Assembly: GCA_009746045.1 (NCBI GenBank)
Contig: RPFO01000130.1
Coordinates: 2,272,125 to 2,336,124, forward strand
Direction: 5' to 3'
DNA from: Mesostigma viride
Lineage: Eukaryota > Streptophyta > Mesostigmatophyceae > Mesostigmatales > Mesostigmataceae
DNA: 64,000 bases
Each line of letters begins with the position of its first letter. Position 1 is the first letter of the stretch. This document shows, in pieces, positions 37,708-47,808 of the stretch. The notes under the pieces were generated by a model. That model was not told where the DNA came from. It did no database searches and was given only the letters and a program-made list of their open reading frames with translations. Made by a program: the position numbers and the translations under genes.

Positions 37708-38731
37708 CCAGATTGAGCTGCCACCGGTCGATGTCGTGTTGCCCAGTCAACCCACGGCGCAGTATGTGGAGCACGATGATCAGGCACCCTACGCGCCCGT
37801 CAACAAGGCAGGCGCCCCCATGCGAGCACTGCCCACCCTTGTCAGCTACCAAGGGTCCCAGGCTTATCGTGACCGGGGCAAGGGGCTTGTGTGGGAGCGT
37901 GCCAGAGGTCTCTTGGTTCAGCCACCCGCGGGGTTTCGTGAACTAAGCATGGGCTTTGCCGAAGGTGCATCCGCAGCCCCAGGTCTCCTGGAGGTGGAGC
38001 GATGGTCGCTCATTGGCCAGGCCATGTCAGCCTGGCAGGTGGGGTACACCTTGCTAGCAGCGCAAGGTGTGCGGAGGGTGCAGCGGGTTGCATTCCCCGT
38101 CCATGCTGCGACTGCACAGGCGCAGAGTGACACTTCTCCACCCACCGGTGCTGCGCCGGCTGGTGTGCCTAAGGCGGAGCGTGCAGGCGGCAGGGGCCAA
38201 GGGTGGTCCTACACCTGGCGGCAGGTATGGTCAGTCGTCCTCATGACTGCGCTCCTCACCAGCTGTGTGTTCTCGGCGGCTCCGGCCTTTCAGTTCCTCG
38301 TGGCGAAGGCCCAACGGCAGGTGGGAGAGCGAGGCATTACGCCGGGAGCGGCGGCATACATGTTGTTTCAGTCGGCGGCCGTGCGCGGTCCCACGGTGGC
38401 TGTGCACAATGTCTCGAGCGCAAGCGACCCGGCAGCAAACCATCAATTGAGCGTCTGTGAGCACCTCACAGCTGAGCAACGTGCGAGGCTGCTCAAGTGG
38501 CTGGAAGGTGCGCGCAACGCGTTTGCATTCAGCAGTCAAGAGCTGGGATGCTACAATGGTGGGCAGATGCGGGTCCCGCTGGACACCGATCAGCCACTGT
38601 TTCACCGACAACACCGGCTGAGTCAGGCTGATCTGGAGTTTGTGCAGCAGCAATGCGAGGAGCTGGAGGCTGCTGGCATCATTCGGTCATCCGCATCCTT
38701 CTTGGGCGCCACGACGGTCGCGGCCACATAG
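37619..38731 (+). pseudogene. Methyltransferase C-terminal half and beginning of Ty3/gypsy-type RT
   Basis: In frame 2 it reads RLRAFWTNI, a variable target-recognition-like region, then RELSMGFAEG and LIGQAMSAWQVGYTL, which fit methyltransferase motifs IX-X. A hydrophobic helix (SVVLMTALLTSCVFSAAPAF, about 38233) follows. The last part matches the N-terminal edge of gypsy RTs: AFSSQELGCYNGG, PLFHRQHRLSQADLEFVQQ and EELEAAGIIRSS. It stops at the hairpin loop near 38731, so no catalytic RT motif is present. Confidence 0.78.
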
Positions 38732-38733
38732 TT

Positions 38734-39823
38734 GGATGTGGATGACCGAATGATGCCAGCAGCCTCCAGCTCCTCGCATTGCTGCTGCACAAACTCGAGA
38801 TCAGCCTGACTCAGCCGGTGTTGTCGGTGAAACAGTGGCTGATCGGTGTCCAGCGGGACCCGCATCTGCCCACCATTGTAGCATCCCAGCTCTTGACTGC
38901 TGAATGCAAACGCGTTGCGCGCACCTTCTAGCCACTTGAGCAGCCTCGCACGTTGCTCAGCTGTGAGGTGCTCACAGACGCTCCATTGATGGTTTGCTGC
39001 CGGGTCGCTTGCGCTCGAGACATTGTGCACAGCCACCGTGGGACCGCGCACGGCCGCCGACTGAAACAACATGTATGCCGCCGCTCCCGGCGTAATGCCT
39101 CGCTCTCCCACCTGCCGTTGGGCCTTCGCCACGAGGAACTGAAAGGCCGGAGCCGCCGAGAACACACAGCTGGTGAGGAGCGCAGTCATGAGGACGACTG
39201 ACCATACCTGCCGCCAGGTGTAGGACCACCCTTGGCCCCTGCCGCCTGCACGCTCCGCCTTAGGCACACCAGCCGGCGCAGCACCGGTGGGTGGAGAAGT
39301 GTCACTCTGCGCCTGTGCAGTCGCAGCATGGACGGGGAATGCAACCCGCTGCACCCTCCGCACACCTTGCGCTGCTAGCAAGGTGTACCCCACCTGCCAG
39401 GCTGACATGGCCTGGCCAATGAGCGACCATCGCTCCACCTCCAGGAGACCTGGGGCTGCGGATGCACCTTCGGCAAAGCCCATGCTTAGTTCACGAAACC
39501 CCGCGGGTGGCTGAACCAAGAGACCTCTGGCACGCTCCCACACAAGCCCCTTGCCCCGGTCACGATAAGCCTGGGACCCTTGGTAGCTGACAAGGGTGGG
39601 CAGTGCTCGCATGGGGGCGCCTGCCTTGTTGACGGGCGCGTAGGGTGCCTGATCATCGTGCTCCACATACTGCGCCATGAGTTGACTGGGCAACACGACA
39701 TCGACCGGTGGCAGCTCAATCTGGCTAGCGACGTGCTGCATCACCGCCTGCGTAGAACCTTGGCCAACGATGTTGGTCCAGAACGCGCGCAGCCGATGGG
39801 TATTCCCTCCCAGCCGGCCGGCA
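38734..39823 (-). pseudogene. Inverted copy of the methyltransferase C-half and RT start
   Basis: On the minus strand it repeats 37608-38698 with a few substitutions (for example NIVGQ for NIAGQ, NHQWSV for NHQLSV) and without the extra G. Its frame is open from the HUH ORF at 40068 through the junction at about 39824 to 38623. The junction fuses HUH-element codons (...LQDREN) to retrotransposon codons (TAGRLGG...). I regard the fused ORF of 481 codons as a by-product of the rearrangement, not as a selected gene. Confidence 0.8.
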
Positions 39824-39829
39824 GTGTTT

Positions 39830-40319
39830 TCGCGGTCTTGTAACACTTTCTCAATGAGGGAGTCGTCATCCAAGTCATTGTTGTTACGCGGAGGGCGTCG
39901 CACCTCATCGAGGATGGCGTCCATGTCTATTGCCATGGCCTCCCTCTTGGCAGCCCATTCTTGCCGCAGCCCAGCACGTGCGTTGGGAAACACGGGGGCC
40001 AACTGATCTGTCTCAAAGTAACGCTCACGCGGATTAAACAACGCGCACTCTAAGGCTCGTGCAATCACATGCAGTGAGTCGGCTCTACGATGATTTCGAA
40101 TGCTGATTGGGCACGGGGATAGTCCAGACCCCTTCCAACTAGGAATTTTGCGTCTAGGGAGAAGCGACCTGTATTGAACATGTGCGCCAATGTCCTGATC
40201 AAGCTAGGCTCGCGGCTGATGTCATTGTGATGTTTGTACCAGTACACCGCAGCCCGTTCTAGTATGTTGTAGGCATTCAGACACATCCTGCCCTTCAAAG
40301 TGGGCGATCCATGGAGCAT
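39830..40319 (-). pseudogene. C-terminal ORFs of the HUH element, left copy
   Basis: Minus-strand frames LKGRMCLNAYNILERAAVYW (40290 down) and MIARALECALFNPRERYFET (40068 down) correspond to 46959-47521 in the right arm. The last about 22 codons are lost at the junction with the retrotransposon. Function unrecognised. Confidence 0.5.
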
Positions 40320-40363
40320 GCATGTACTCTATTCTACCCTCTTCCATTTCATCCATGTCAATG

Positions 40364-40904
40364 TCATGCCAGGTACAATATTTCGAAGCTCTGCTCGTTT
40401 TCAGATTTGAGCAAGTAGCCGATCATCCCCGAATAGTTGATCTTGTGGCTGTTCTTCACCTCCCTAATTGTGATACTTGGTTTCCTTTTGTCAAATTTGC
40501 CTTCATCATCCACTGGGTTGCCCCACCCAAGCGCGGCCTTACAAGTAAGTTCCAACTTCAGTGTACGCCCGTGTGGACGTGGCCTGAATTTCCATTAACA
40601 TATGGGCATGTTTGTGATCTTCTAGTTGGCCTTCCTCAATGATTGACAGGCCCTTTTTACCATTCTTTTCATGGAATGCAGTTATAATGCCGATTTCCTC
40701 ATCTGTCAAGTGACGGCTTCCGCCAGACACGGTCATGTGGACTACGAAGGTTTTCAGCACGGTTGGAGCCTTGCGCTTCTTCTTGGGCTTCAGGGGAACA
40801 AAGTCCTCCCCTTCGTCTTCATCATCTTCACCCGGTGCCTCTGGCGCTTCATCTGCATCCAGCACCCCTTCAACTTGGATGGCACAATCCTTGACAGAAA
40901 ACAT
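40364..40904 (-). pseudogene. HUH (Rep-like) endonuclease of the transposon, left copy
   Basis: From ATG 40904 (minus): an acidic linker, PLKPKKKRKAPTV (nuclear-localisation-like), motif 1-like VVHMTVSGGSRH, then the HUH motif in DHKHAHMLME, and after a frame change INYSGMIGYLLKSENE with a Tyr-x-x-Lys motif (YLLK). The order motif 1, HUH, YxxK with one Tyr is that of rolling-circle Rep nucleases and of Replitron transposons. A 1-nt frame disruption just after HMLME is present in both arms, so it predates the palindrome or hides an intron. The right copy has ACG at the position of this ATG. Confidence 0.7.
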
Positions 40905-40952
40905 AGTGATAAAAGAAAATATGAGGAAACAAACAAGTTGAAAACACTTACC

Positions 40953-41298
40953 GTTTTTTAAGCTGAGCGTTCACATGCTTGGTCAGCCCACGCCTCGTCC
41001 TAGCGGTCCAAGGGGGCGTGCAACACGCACAGGTCAGGGGGTTGGTGGCTTCGACAGGCCCATCATCTTCTTCAAAGGTCACATGCACAGGCACCTCCTG
41101 GGACAAGTCAGGCGTATCATCTAGCACATTGTCAATGTCTTACTCGTCATCATCGTACACTACTTTGTTACGACGACGCAGCGTCCGCCCCTCCACCTCA
41201 GGCGGGGGATGGTTCTCCGCCTGAGGAGGCAGGCTGTCCTCCGGTGGAGGGGGCGACGGCGGCGTCGGAGGTGGCGGGCTGCTTGCTGGGCCGCTCAT
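40953..41298 (-). pseudogene. Acidic/Pro-rich N-terminal exon of the HUH element, left copy
   Basis: It starts MSGPASSPPPPTPPSPPPP and has an in-frame TAA after VVYDDDE, then continues open with DIDNVLDDTPDLSQE, a Cys/His patch (CACCTPPWTARTRRGLTKH) and a GTAAGT donor. The same TAA is in the right arm. Either there is an intron or read-through here, or the ancestor was already dead. Confidence 0.45.
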
Positions 41299-41310
41299 TG
41301 TCGTAGTTAC

Positions 41311-41690
41311 CACTCCTTGTGATGATTGCATGTCCCCTTGACCCAAGGATGGCTTGTGGGGTCTTGCATGGGGTAGCACTGCCGCGGCAGTTACCACTCC
41401 TTGTGATGATTGCACGTCCCCTTGACGCAAGGACGGCTTGTGGGGTCTTGCATGGGGTGGCACTGCCGGCAGTTACCACTCCTTGTGATGACTGCATGTC
41501 CCCTTGACGCAAGGACGGCTTGTGGGGTCTTGCATAGGGTAGCACTGCCGGCAGTTACCACTCCTTGTGATGATTGCATGTCCCCTTGACACAAGGACGG
41601 CTTGTGGGGTCTTGCATAGGCTAGCACTGCCGGCAGTTACCACTCCTTGTGATGATTGCGTGTCCTCGCGACGCAAGGATGCACTAGGAA
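41311..41690 (-). repeat. About 80-bp minisatellite, five copies (left arm)
   Basis: GTTACCACTCCTTGTGATGA recurs about every 80-87 bp. The mirror array is at 45597-45977. Confidence 0.9.
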
Positions 41691-41850
41691 GTTGGGCTGT
41701 GAGATTTTTCTCACAAAACCTCAACTTTGTGGCGATTGGCATGTTTTACATGAGAAATCTCAGTGAGTCCTAATAAATCTCACCAAAGTACGTGTTTCGG
41801 ATGAGAATGGGTAAAAAAATCTTAAGCAAAGTTAACATTCTCGTGTTTAA

Positions 41851-43192
41851 CCCTTAGTCCGCTGACCCATTTTTGGCACTTTCATACCACTGAAAATAAA
41901 AAAAATCATAACTCACAGGCCACAACTCCAAACACCCCCAACCAAGATGCTAGGAGTATCTACACTTCAAGGGCTTTCAGAATATGCAGTAATACCACGG
42001 CTTTATCAAAGCATTTGGATGATAGCTCTACTCAAAGTTGGCCAAAAGACGATCTTTTTTCCCCAAGAAAAGTCTACCCCCCCCTAACTTTCCAGGTAGG
42101 GTAGGGAATCTCAATATCAACATTGGACAACTTACTTGGATAGTCCAATGGGGGTTTCCTTGGGTCAGACCACCCGGATAACCCATTAGACCTATATAAG
42201 GTGCTCATATACGTGTGTGGGTTACGCGCGCGTAAACAGCCATCTATGACATGCAATACAAGAATGCATTATAACAAGCTATAAAAGATTGCCAAAGGTG
42301 CTGGAATACAAACATGTTACCTACCTGCATTAACGAAATGCTATGCTCCAAAGAAATGCCATAAACTGGTCACTTTCAGGGCTAATACCGCTCTTTACAG
42401 CAGGCATGGAAGCTTGCTGAAAGGTGCACTAAAATCTCGTCAAATATAATGCATGGGAGACGTATTCCGCTGCAAAAGACACGCAAACACGTTGCCGTAT
42501 CTGGCTCGTACACGTCCTAACCGGATTCCAGTGGCCGGGACCCTCATATCTCACACATACCATTGCTTTACAGGCATAGGTCGCCATAGCCGCATCATTC
42601 ATGCATCCTTTATGATTACCAGTTGATGCTGCGTTCAAAGATTACCTATAAACGCGTTCGCATTCCCAGCAAACGCATCAGCGGACATCCCGTACCTAAT
42701 TTGGATGCTTGGGCTGGCGCAGACTGCCCGGCCATGAGGATAAAATGGAAATGTGATAGGCGATGACTTGTCTGGCACTGACGACCAAGAAGGCAGTATT
42801 TTCCTACCTGTATTTTCCCAATCCTAAAAATCTGGCCATGTCTGACCTACGAAAATCACGCATCATCTTTCTGAGCAACATTCTAAACCGTTTCTAGCCG
42901 CGAGACGCAAAATTTCCCTGATAATGGCACGTTGGCAGCCATATCTCGTCACGCGCGCGCGCGAGTGAAAATTTCCCGCCAAAGTCACGTGACCCCCTAT
43001 GATTACAGCCCTATAATTACCAGGCTATGGCGGATATTACCCCCAAACCTATGCATCACCTTCGTCCCTAAGTGTTCCCGGACCCACCGGACAACTGTCC
43101 TCCGTCACGGGTGGCGCGGCGCTCTCGGCGCGGCGCGAAATTCGACCGTCAGTCAAACGCCCCGACAGGTCGGGGGGTTAGCTGACTAGGGG
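41851..43192. mobile_element. piggyBac-like non-autonomous element at TTAA
   Basis: About 1.34 kb present only in the left arm. The right arm has the empty site (TTAA at 45421-45424). The ends are CCCTTAGTCCGCTGACC and, inverted, CCCCTAGTCAGCTAACC, following TTAA at 41847-41850 and followed by TTTTAA. TTAA targets and CCC-starting inverted repeats are piggyBac hallmarks. No transposase ORF is present; short ORFs inside are random. Confidence 0.8.
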
Positions 43193-44289
43193 TTTTAAAA
43201 GTGACAGCTTTTTTGGTGGGGATATGACGTTTGATAATACATAGTAATTGTTATATATTTATTGCATATCTCCGTTATAGGAGTTATATTTGGTTTTATA
43301 ACATTACTTAGTGGGGAGATCATGTAATATTAATCATGCATATTACACGTCGCAAGGCACTTGAATCATCATCTATAAAAGGTTGCCATGGCATGGGCTG
43401 AATGATGATAAGTAACGTTTGCTGTTTGTTTTTGTGTTTAAAAGCGGTTGCAGGGGGGGGGGGGGGGTACGCGGTGATTGCCATGAGACGCAGTTACTTA
43501 GGTAACTTTACCATTCATCCACCCACTAGACATGGAAAATTGACATGCACAAAAGGTTGCTTTGCCACGTAAGTGGACTACGAGACGGAAGCAGCATAGT
43601 GGATGTTCTATGCATATGGCAAGGTCATTTGCTGCCTAAACGGTGCTCTTTCGTGTGTCTGAAATACTTGAATGCGTGCATACGCTCCGGCTTTCCTCCC
43701 CCCCCCCCCCCCTTTGCCTGGTGTACATATGCCAGCAACACAGGCCCGTTGTGGCAGCTGCTTGGGACCTACGTTGACCTGCTCGGGACCTATATTCACC
43801 ATGGGGTTAATGCATTCATGTGGGGGTAATCTTCCTTGGCGCAAGATGATCCAGACGACACGGCGGCGCTCGGTAGGTAGCACGAACCTACGCAGATAAT
43901 GATTGCCAGGCAGTTTACTCCTTAGCTTGAAGCGACACCGTACTACTGCGTGCCTCTGTTTTGCCGGCAAAACGTCTCAATATGCATACTTTCTATGTAC
44001 TGGCCGTCAGTGCATGAAACCGGGGAGTATGATTGGAATAGTAGTTGCTGCGGCCAGTCACATAATGGTGTGACTTTAATACATCACCAGACAAAAATTA
44101 AACAGGGCGCAGCTTGCCGACATCTCTCATAGTGAAAGTGCTTGTTGCACGTGACATATTTAGGCGCGTAGATTGGACTAGGTATCTAAGGGTTATCTAG
44201 ATTTTTTTCATATGTTTGTACATTCCTTATCATTTTGGACATAGCACTGCCTCTGGTGGCCTACATCCACCTTTAGGGTCAGAGTATTG

Positions 44290-44325
44290 TTTCATGTGTG
44301 TCTGTTTCTCCTCTTCCAGCCAGGC
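44290..44325. other. 36-bp loop at the centre of the HUH palindrome
   Basis: The arms meet at CAGAGTATTG (44280-44289) and CAATACTCTG (44326-44335). The loop between is a single-copy, T-rich sequence. Confidence 0.9.
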
Positions 44326-45596
44326 AATACTCTGACCCTAAAGGTGGATGTAGGCCACCAGAGGCAGTGCTATGTCCAAAATGATAAGGAATGTACAAAC
44401 ATATGAAAAAAATCTAGATAACCCTTAGATACCTAGTCCAATCTACGCGCCTAAATATGTCACATGCAACAAGCACTTTCACTATGAGAGATGTCGGCAA
44501 GCTGCGCCCTGTTTAATTTTTGTCTGGTGATGTAAGTCACACCATTATGTGACTGGCCGCAGCAACTTCTATTCCCCTTCTATTATACTCCCCGGTTTCA
44601 TGCACTGACGGCCAGTACATAGAAAGTATGCATATTGAGACGTTTTGCCGGCAAAACAGAGGCACACAGTAGTACGCTGTCGCTTCAAGCTAAGGAGTAA
44701 ACTGCCTGGCAATCATTATCTGCGTAGGTTCGTGCTACCTACCGAGCGCCGCCGTGTCGTCTGGATCATCTTGCGCCAAGGAAGATAGCCCCCATGTGAA
44801 TGCATTAACCCCATGGTGAATATAGGTCCCGAGCAGGTCAACGTAGGTCCCAAGCAGCTGCCACAACGGGCCTGTGTTGCTGGCATACACCAAGCAAAGG
44901 GGGGCGGGGGGGGGGAGGAAAGCCGGAGCGTATGCACGCATTCAAGTATTCCAGACACACGAAAGAGCACCATTTAGGCAGCAAATGACCTTGCCATATG
45001 CATAGAACATCTGGACACTATGCTGCTTCCGTCTCGTAGTCCACTTACGTTGCAAAGCAACCTTTTGTGCATGTCAATTCTCCACGTTTAGTGGGTGGAT
45101 GAATGGTAAAGTTACCTAAGTAACTGCGTCTCATGGCAATCACCGCGTACCCCCCCCCCCCCCCCCCCTGCAACCGATTTTAAACACAAAAACAAACAGC
45201 AAACGTTACTTATCATCATTCACCCCATGCCATGGCAACCTTTTATAGATGATGATTCAAGTGCCTTGCGACGTGTAATATGCATGATTAATATTACATG
45301 ATCTCCCCACTAAGTAATGTTATAAAACCAAATATAACTCCTATAACGGAGATATGCAATAAATATATAGCAATTACTATGTATTATCAAACGTCATATC
45401 CCCACCAAAAAAGCTGTCACTTAAACACCAGAATGTTAACTTTGCTTAAGATTTTTTTACCCATTCTCATCCGAAACACGTACTTTGGTGAGATTTATTA
45501 GGACTCACTGAGATTTCTCATGTAAAACATGCCAACCGCCACAAAGTTGAGGTTTTGTGAGAAAAATCTCACAGCCCAACTTCCTAGTGCATCCTT

Positions 45597-45977
45597 GCGT
45601 CACGGGGACACGCACTCATCACAAGGAGTGGTAATTGTCGGCAGTGCTACCCTATCATGTTTACAAGACCCCACAAGCCGTCCTTGCGTCAAGGGGACAT
45701 GCAATCATCACAAGGAGTGGTAACTGCCGGCAGTGCTACCCTATGCAAGACCCCACAAGCCGTCCTTGCGTCAAGGGGACATGCATTCATCACAAGGAGT
45801 GGTAACTACCGGCAGTGCCACCCCATGCAAGACCCCACAAGCTGTCCTTGCGTCAAGGGGACATGCAATCATCACAAGGAGTGGTAACTGCCGCGGCAGT
45901 GCTACCCCATGCAAGACCCCACAAGCCATCCTTGGGTCAAGGGGACATGCAATCATCACAAGGAGTGGTAACTGCGA
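45597..45977 (+). repeat. About 80-bp minisatellite, five copies (right arm)
   Basis: Units contain CATCACAAGGAGTGGTAACT and GACCCCACAAGCCGTCCTTG. They lie directly before the ATG of the acidic exon (45980) and may be part of its 5' region. Confidence 0.9.
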
Positions 45978-45979
45978 CA

Positions 45980-46326
45980 ATGAGCGGCCCAGCAAGCAGC
46001 CCGCCACCTCCGACGCCGCCGTCGCCCCCTCCACCGGAGGACGACCTGCCTCCTCAGGCGGAGAACCATCCCCCGCCTGAGGTGGAGGGGCGGACGCTGC
46101 GTCGTCGTAACAAAGTAGTGTACGATGATGACGAGTAAGACATTGACAATGTGCTAGATGATACGCCTGACTTGTCCCAGGAGGTGCCTGTGCATGTGAC
46201 CTTTGAAGAAGATGATGGGCCTGTCGAAGCCACCAACCCCCTGACCTGTGCGTGTTGCACGCCCCCTTGGACCGCTAGGACGAGGCGTGGGCTGACCAAG
46301 CATGTGAACGCTCAGCTTAAAAAACG
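45980..46326 (+). pseudogene. Acidic/Pro-rich N-terminal exon of the HUH element, right copy
   Basis: ATG 45980. It reads as in the left arm: Pro-rich start, in-frame TAA at 46136-46138, then an open stretch to the donor GTAAGT at 46327. The intron would run 46327-46388 (ending TCAAG). The phase does not join cleanly to the HUH frame, so the splice model is uncertain. Confidence 0.45.
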
Positions 46327-46388
46327 GTAAGTGTTTTCAACTTGTTTGTTTCCTCATATTTTCTTTTATCACTACGTTTTCTGTCAAG

Positions 46389-46916
46389 GATTGTGCCATC
46401 CAAGTTGAAGAGGTGCTGGATGCAGATGAAGCGCCAGAGGCACCGGGTGAAGATGATGAAGACGAAGGGGAGGACTTTGTTCCCCTGAAGCCCAAGAAGA
46501 AGCGCAAGGCTCCGACCGTGCTGAAAACCTTCGCAGTCCACATGACCGTGTCGGGCGGAAGCCGTCACTTGGCAGATGAGGAAATCGGCATTATAACTGC
46601 ATTCCATGAAAAGAATGGTAAAAAGGGCCTGTCAATCATTGAGGAAGGCCAACTAGAAGATCACAAACATGCCCATATGTTAATGGAAATTCAGGCCACG
46701 TCCACACGGGCGTACACTGAAGTTGGAACTTACTTGTAAGGCCGCGCTTGGGTGGGGCAACCCAGTGGATGATGAAGGCAAATTTGACAAAAGGAAACCA
46801 AGTATCACAATTAGGGAGGTGAAGAACAGCCACAAGATCAACTATTCGGGGATGATCGGCTACTTGCTCAAATCTGAAAACGAGCAGAGCTTCGAAATAT
46901 TGTACCTGGCATGACA
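46389..46916 (+). pseudogene. HUH (Rep-like) endonuclease, right copy
   Basis: It has KPKKKRKAPTVLKTFAVHMT, SGGSRHLADEEIGI, HUH in HKHAHMLME (about 46665) and, after the frame change, SHKINYSGMIGYLLKSENE (46832 on) with Tyr-x-x-Lys. Such enzymes nick one DNA strand and stay bound through Tyr. One catalytic Tyr and no helicase suit the Replitron group. Both arms share the same frame break, so the copy looks inactive unless spliced in an unseen way. Confidence 0.7.
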
Positions 46917-46922
46917 TTGACA

Positions 46923-47521
46923 TGGATGAAATGGAAGAGGGTAGAATAGAGTACATGCATGCTCCATGGATCGCCCACTTTGAAGGGCAGGATGTGTCTG
47001 AATGCCTACAACATACTAGAACGGGCTGCGGTGTACTGGTACAAACATCACAATGACATCAGCCGCGAGCCTAGCTTGATCAGGACATTGGCGCACATGT
47101 TCAATACAGGTCGCTTCTCCCTAGACGCAAAATTCCTAGTTGGAAGGGGTTTGGACTATCCCTGTGCCCAATCAGCATTCGAAATCATCGTAGAGCCGAC
47201 TCACTGCATGTGATTGCACGAGCCTTAGAGTGCGCGCTGTTTAATCCGCGTGAGCGTTACTTTGAGACAGATCAGTTGGCCCCCGTGTTTCCCAACGCAC
47301 GTGTTGGGCTGCGGCAAGAACGGGCTGCCGAGAGGGAGGCCATGGCAATAGACATGGACGCCATCCTCGATGAGGTGCGACGCCCTCCGCGTAACAACAA
47401 TGACTTGGATGATGACTCCCTCATTGAGAAAGTGTTACAAGACCGCGAAAACAAGGCGCGGCAGAAACGCCCTATTCAGGTGGACAGCGATAGCGAGTCT
47501 TATGAGTCTGAACTCGAGTAG
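46923..47521 (+). pseudogene. C-terminal ORFs of the HUH element, right copy
   Basis: Two frames, NILERAAVYWYKHHNDISRE (about 47012) and MIARALECALFNPRERYFET (47210), end in an acidic tail ...DSDSESYESELE. Not recognised. They are probably one original C-terminal region separated by a frame shift. Confidence 0.5.
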
Positions 47522-47808
47522 AAAACCCAGCACATGTGACTGCAGAAATGCGTGCCATGGGATGATGTGATTTCATGAGGTCCATGTGATGACTAGATAT
47601 GGTGTGTTTTGATGAGGCGTACGCCTTCAGCACGAAAGCTTTACCTGGGTGACTTAAAATGGCTGTGTAACCTATTTTTTAATGAAAAACCACTTTTTTG
47701 ATCTAATCCTGAAAACAAGAAACGAGAAAAATACGCCTCGAGCCAATAGTAGAAAAAACTAGTAAGGCAGGCGAATCCGAAATTTTCGTCGCGAGGAATA
47801 ATTTTTCA

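Larger units (their letters stand above)
31300..39823 (+). mobile_element. LTR-retrotransposon (Ty3/gypsy-like) segment carrying a cytosine methyltransferase, with inverted 3' part
   Basis: Order on the + strand: a roughly 1.4-kb non-coding stretch (possible 5' LTR and leader, not proven), Gag with CCHC knuckle, protease, C5-methyltransferase and the start of the RT. A 35-bp loop (38699-38733) follows, then an inverted copy of the methyltransferase C-half and RT start. RNase H and integrase are absent and I find no second LTR. It lies inside the HUH transposon with loss of about 67 bp of it. An 887-bp palindromic element interrupts it at 36104-36990. Confidence 0.75.
39826..44289 (-). mobile_element. 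HUH-endonuclease (Replitron-like) transposon, left arm of a large palindrome
   Basis: The left arm is the inverse of 44326-47452. It holds, on the minus strand, a tandem-repeat region, an acidic/Pro-rich exon, the HUH protein and a C-terminal ORF. It differs from the right arm by substitutions, a 1.34-kb piggyBac-like insertion (41851-43192) and replacement of its 3' end by retrotransposon sequence. Confidence 0.8.
44326..47757 (+). mobile_element. HUH-endonuclease (Replitron-like) transposon, right arm and 3' end
   Basis: The more complete copy: a non-coding leader, the tandem-repeat array, an acidic exon, an HUH domain, a C-terminal ORF ending at 47521 and a 3'-terminal segment to about 47757 that also occurs inverted at 31061-31299. 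No helicase domain is seen, which argues against a Helitron. Confidence 0.78.

Noticed and set aside
38623-40068. 481-codon fused ORF on the minus strand as a novel chimeric gene
   Set aside because: It runs across the junction between the HUH element and the inverted retrotransposon piece. The open frame is explained by chance phase at the junction.
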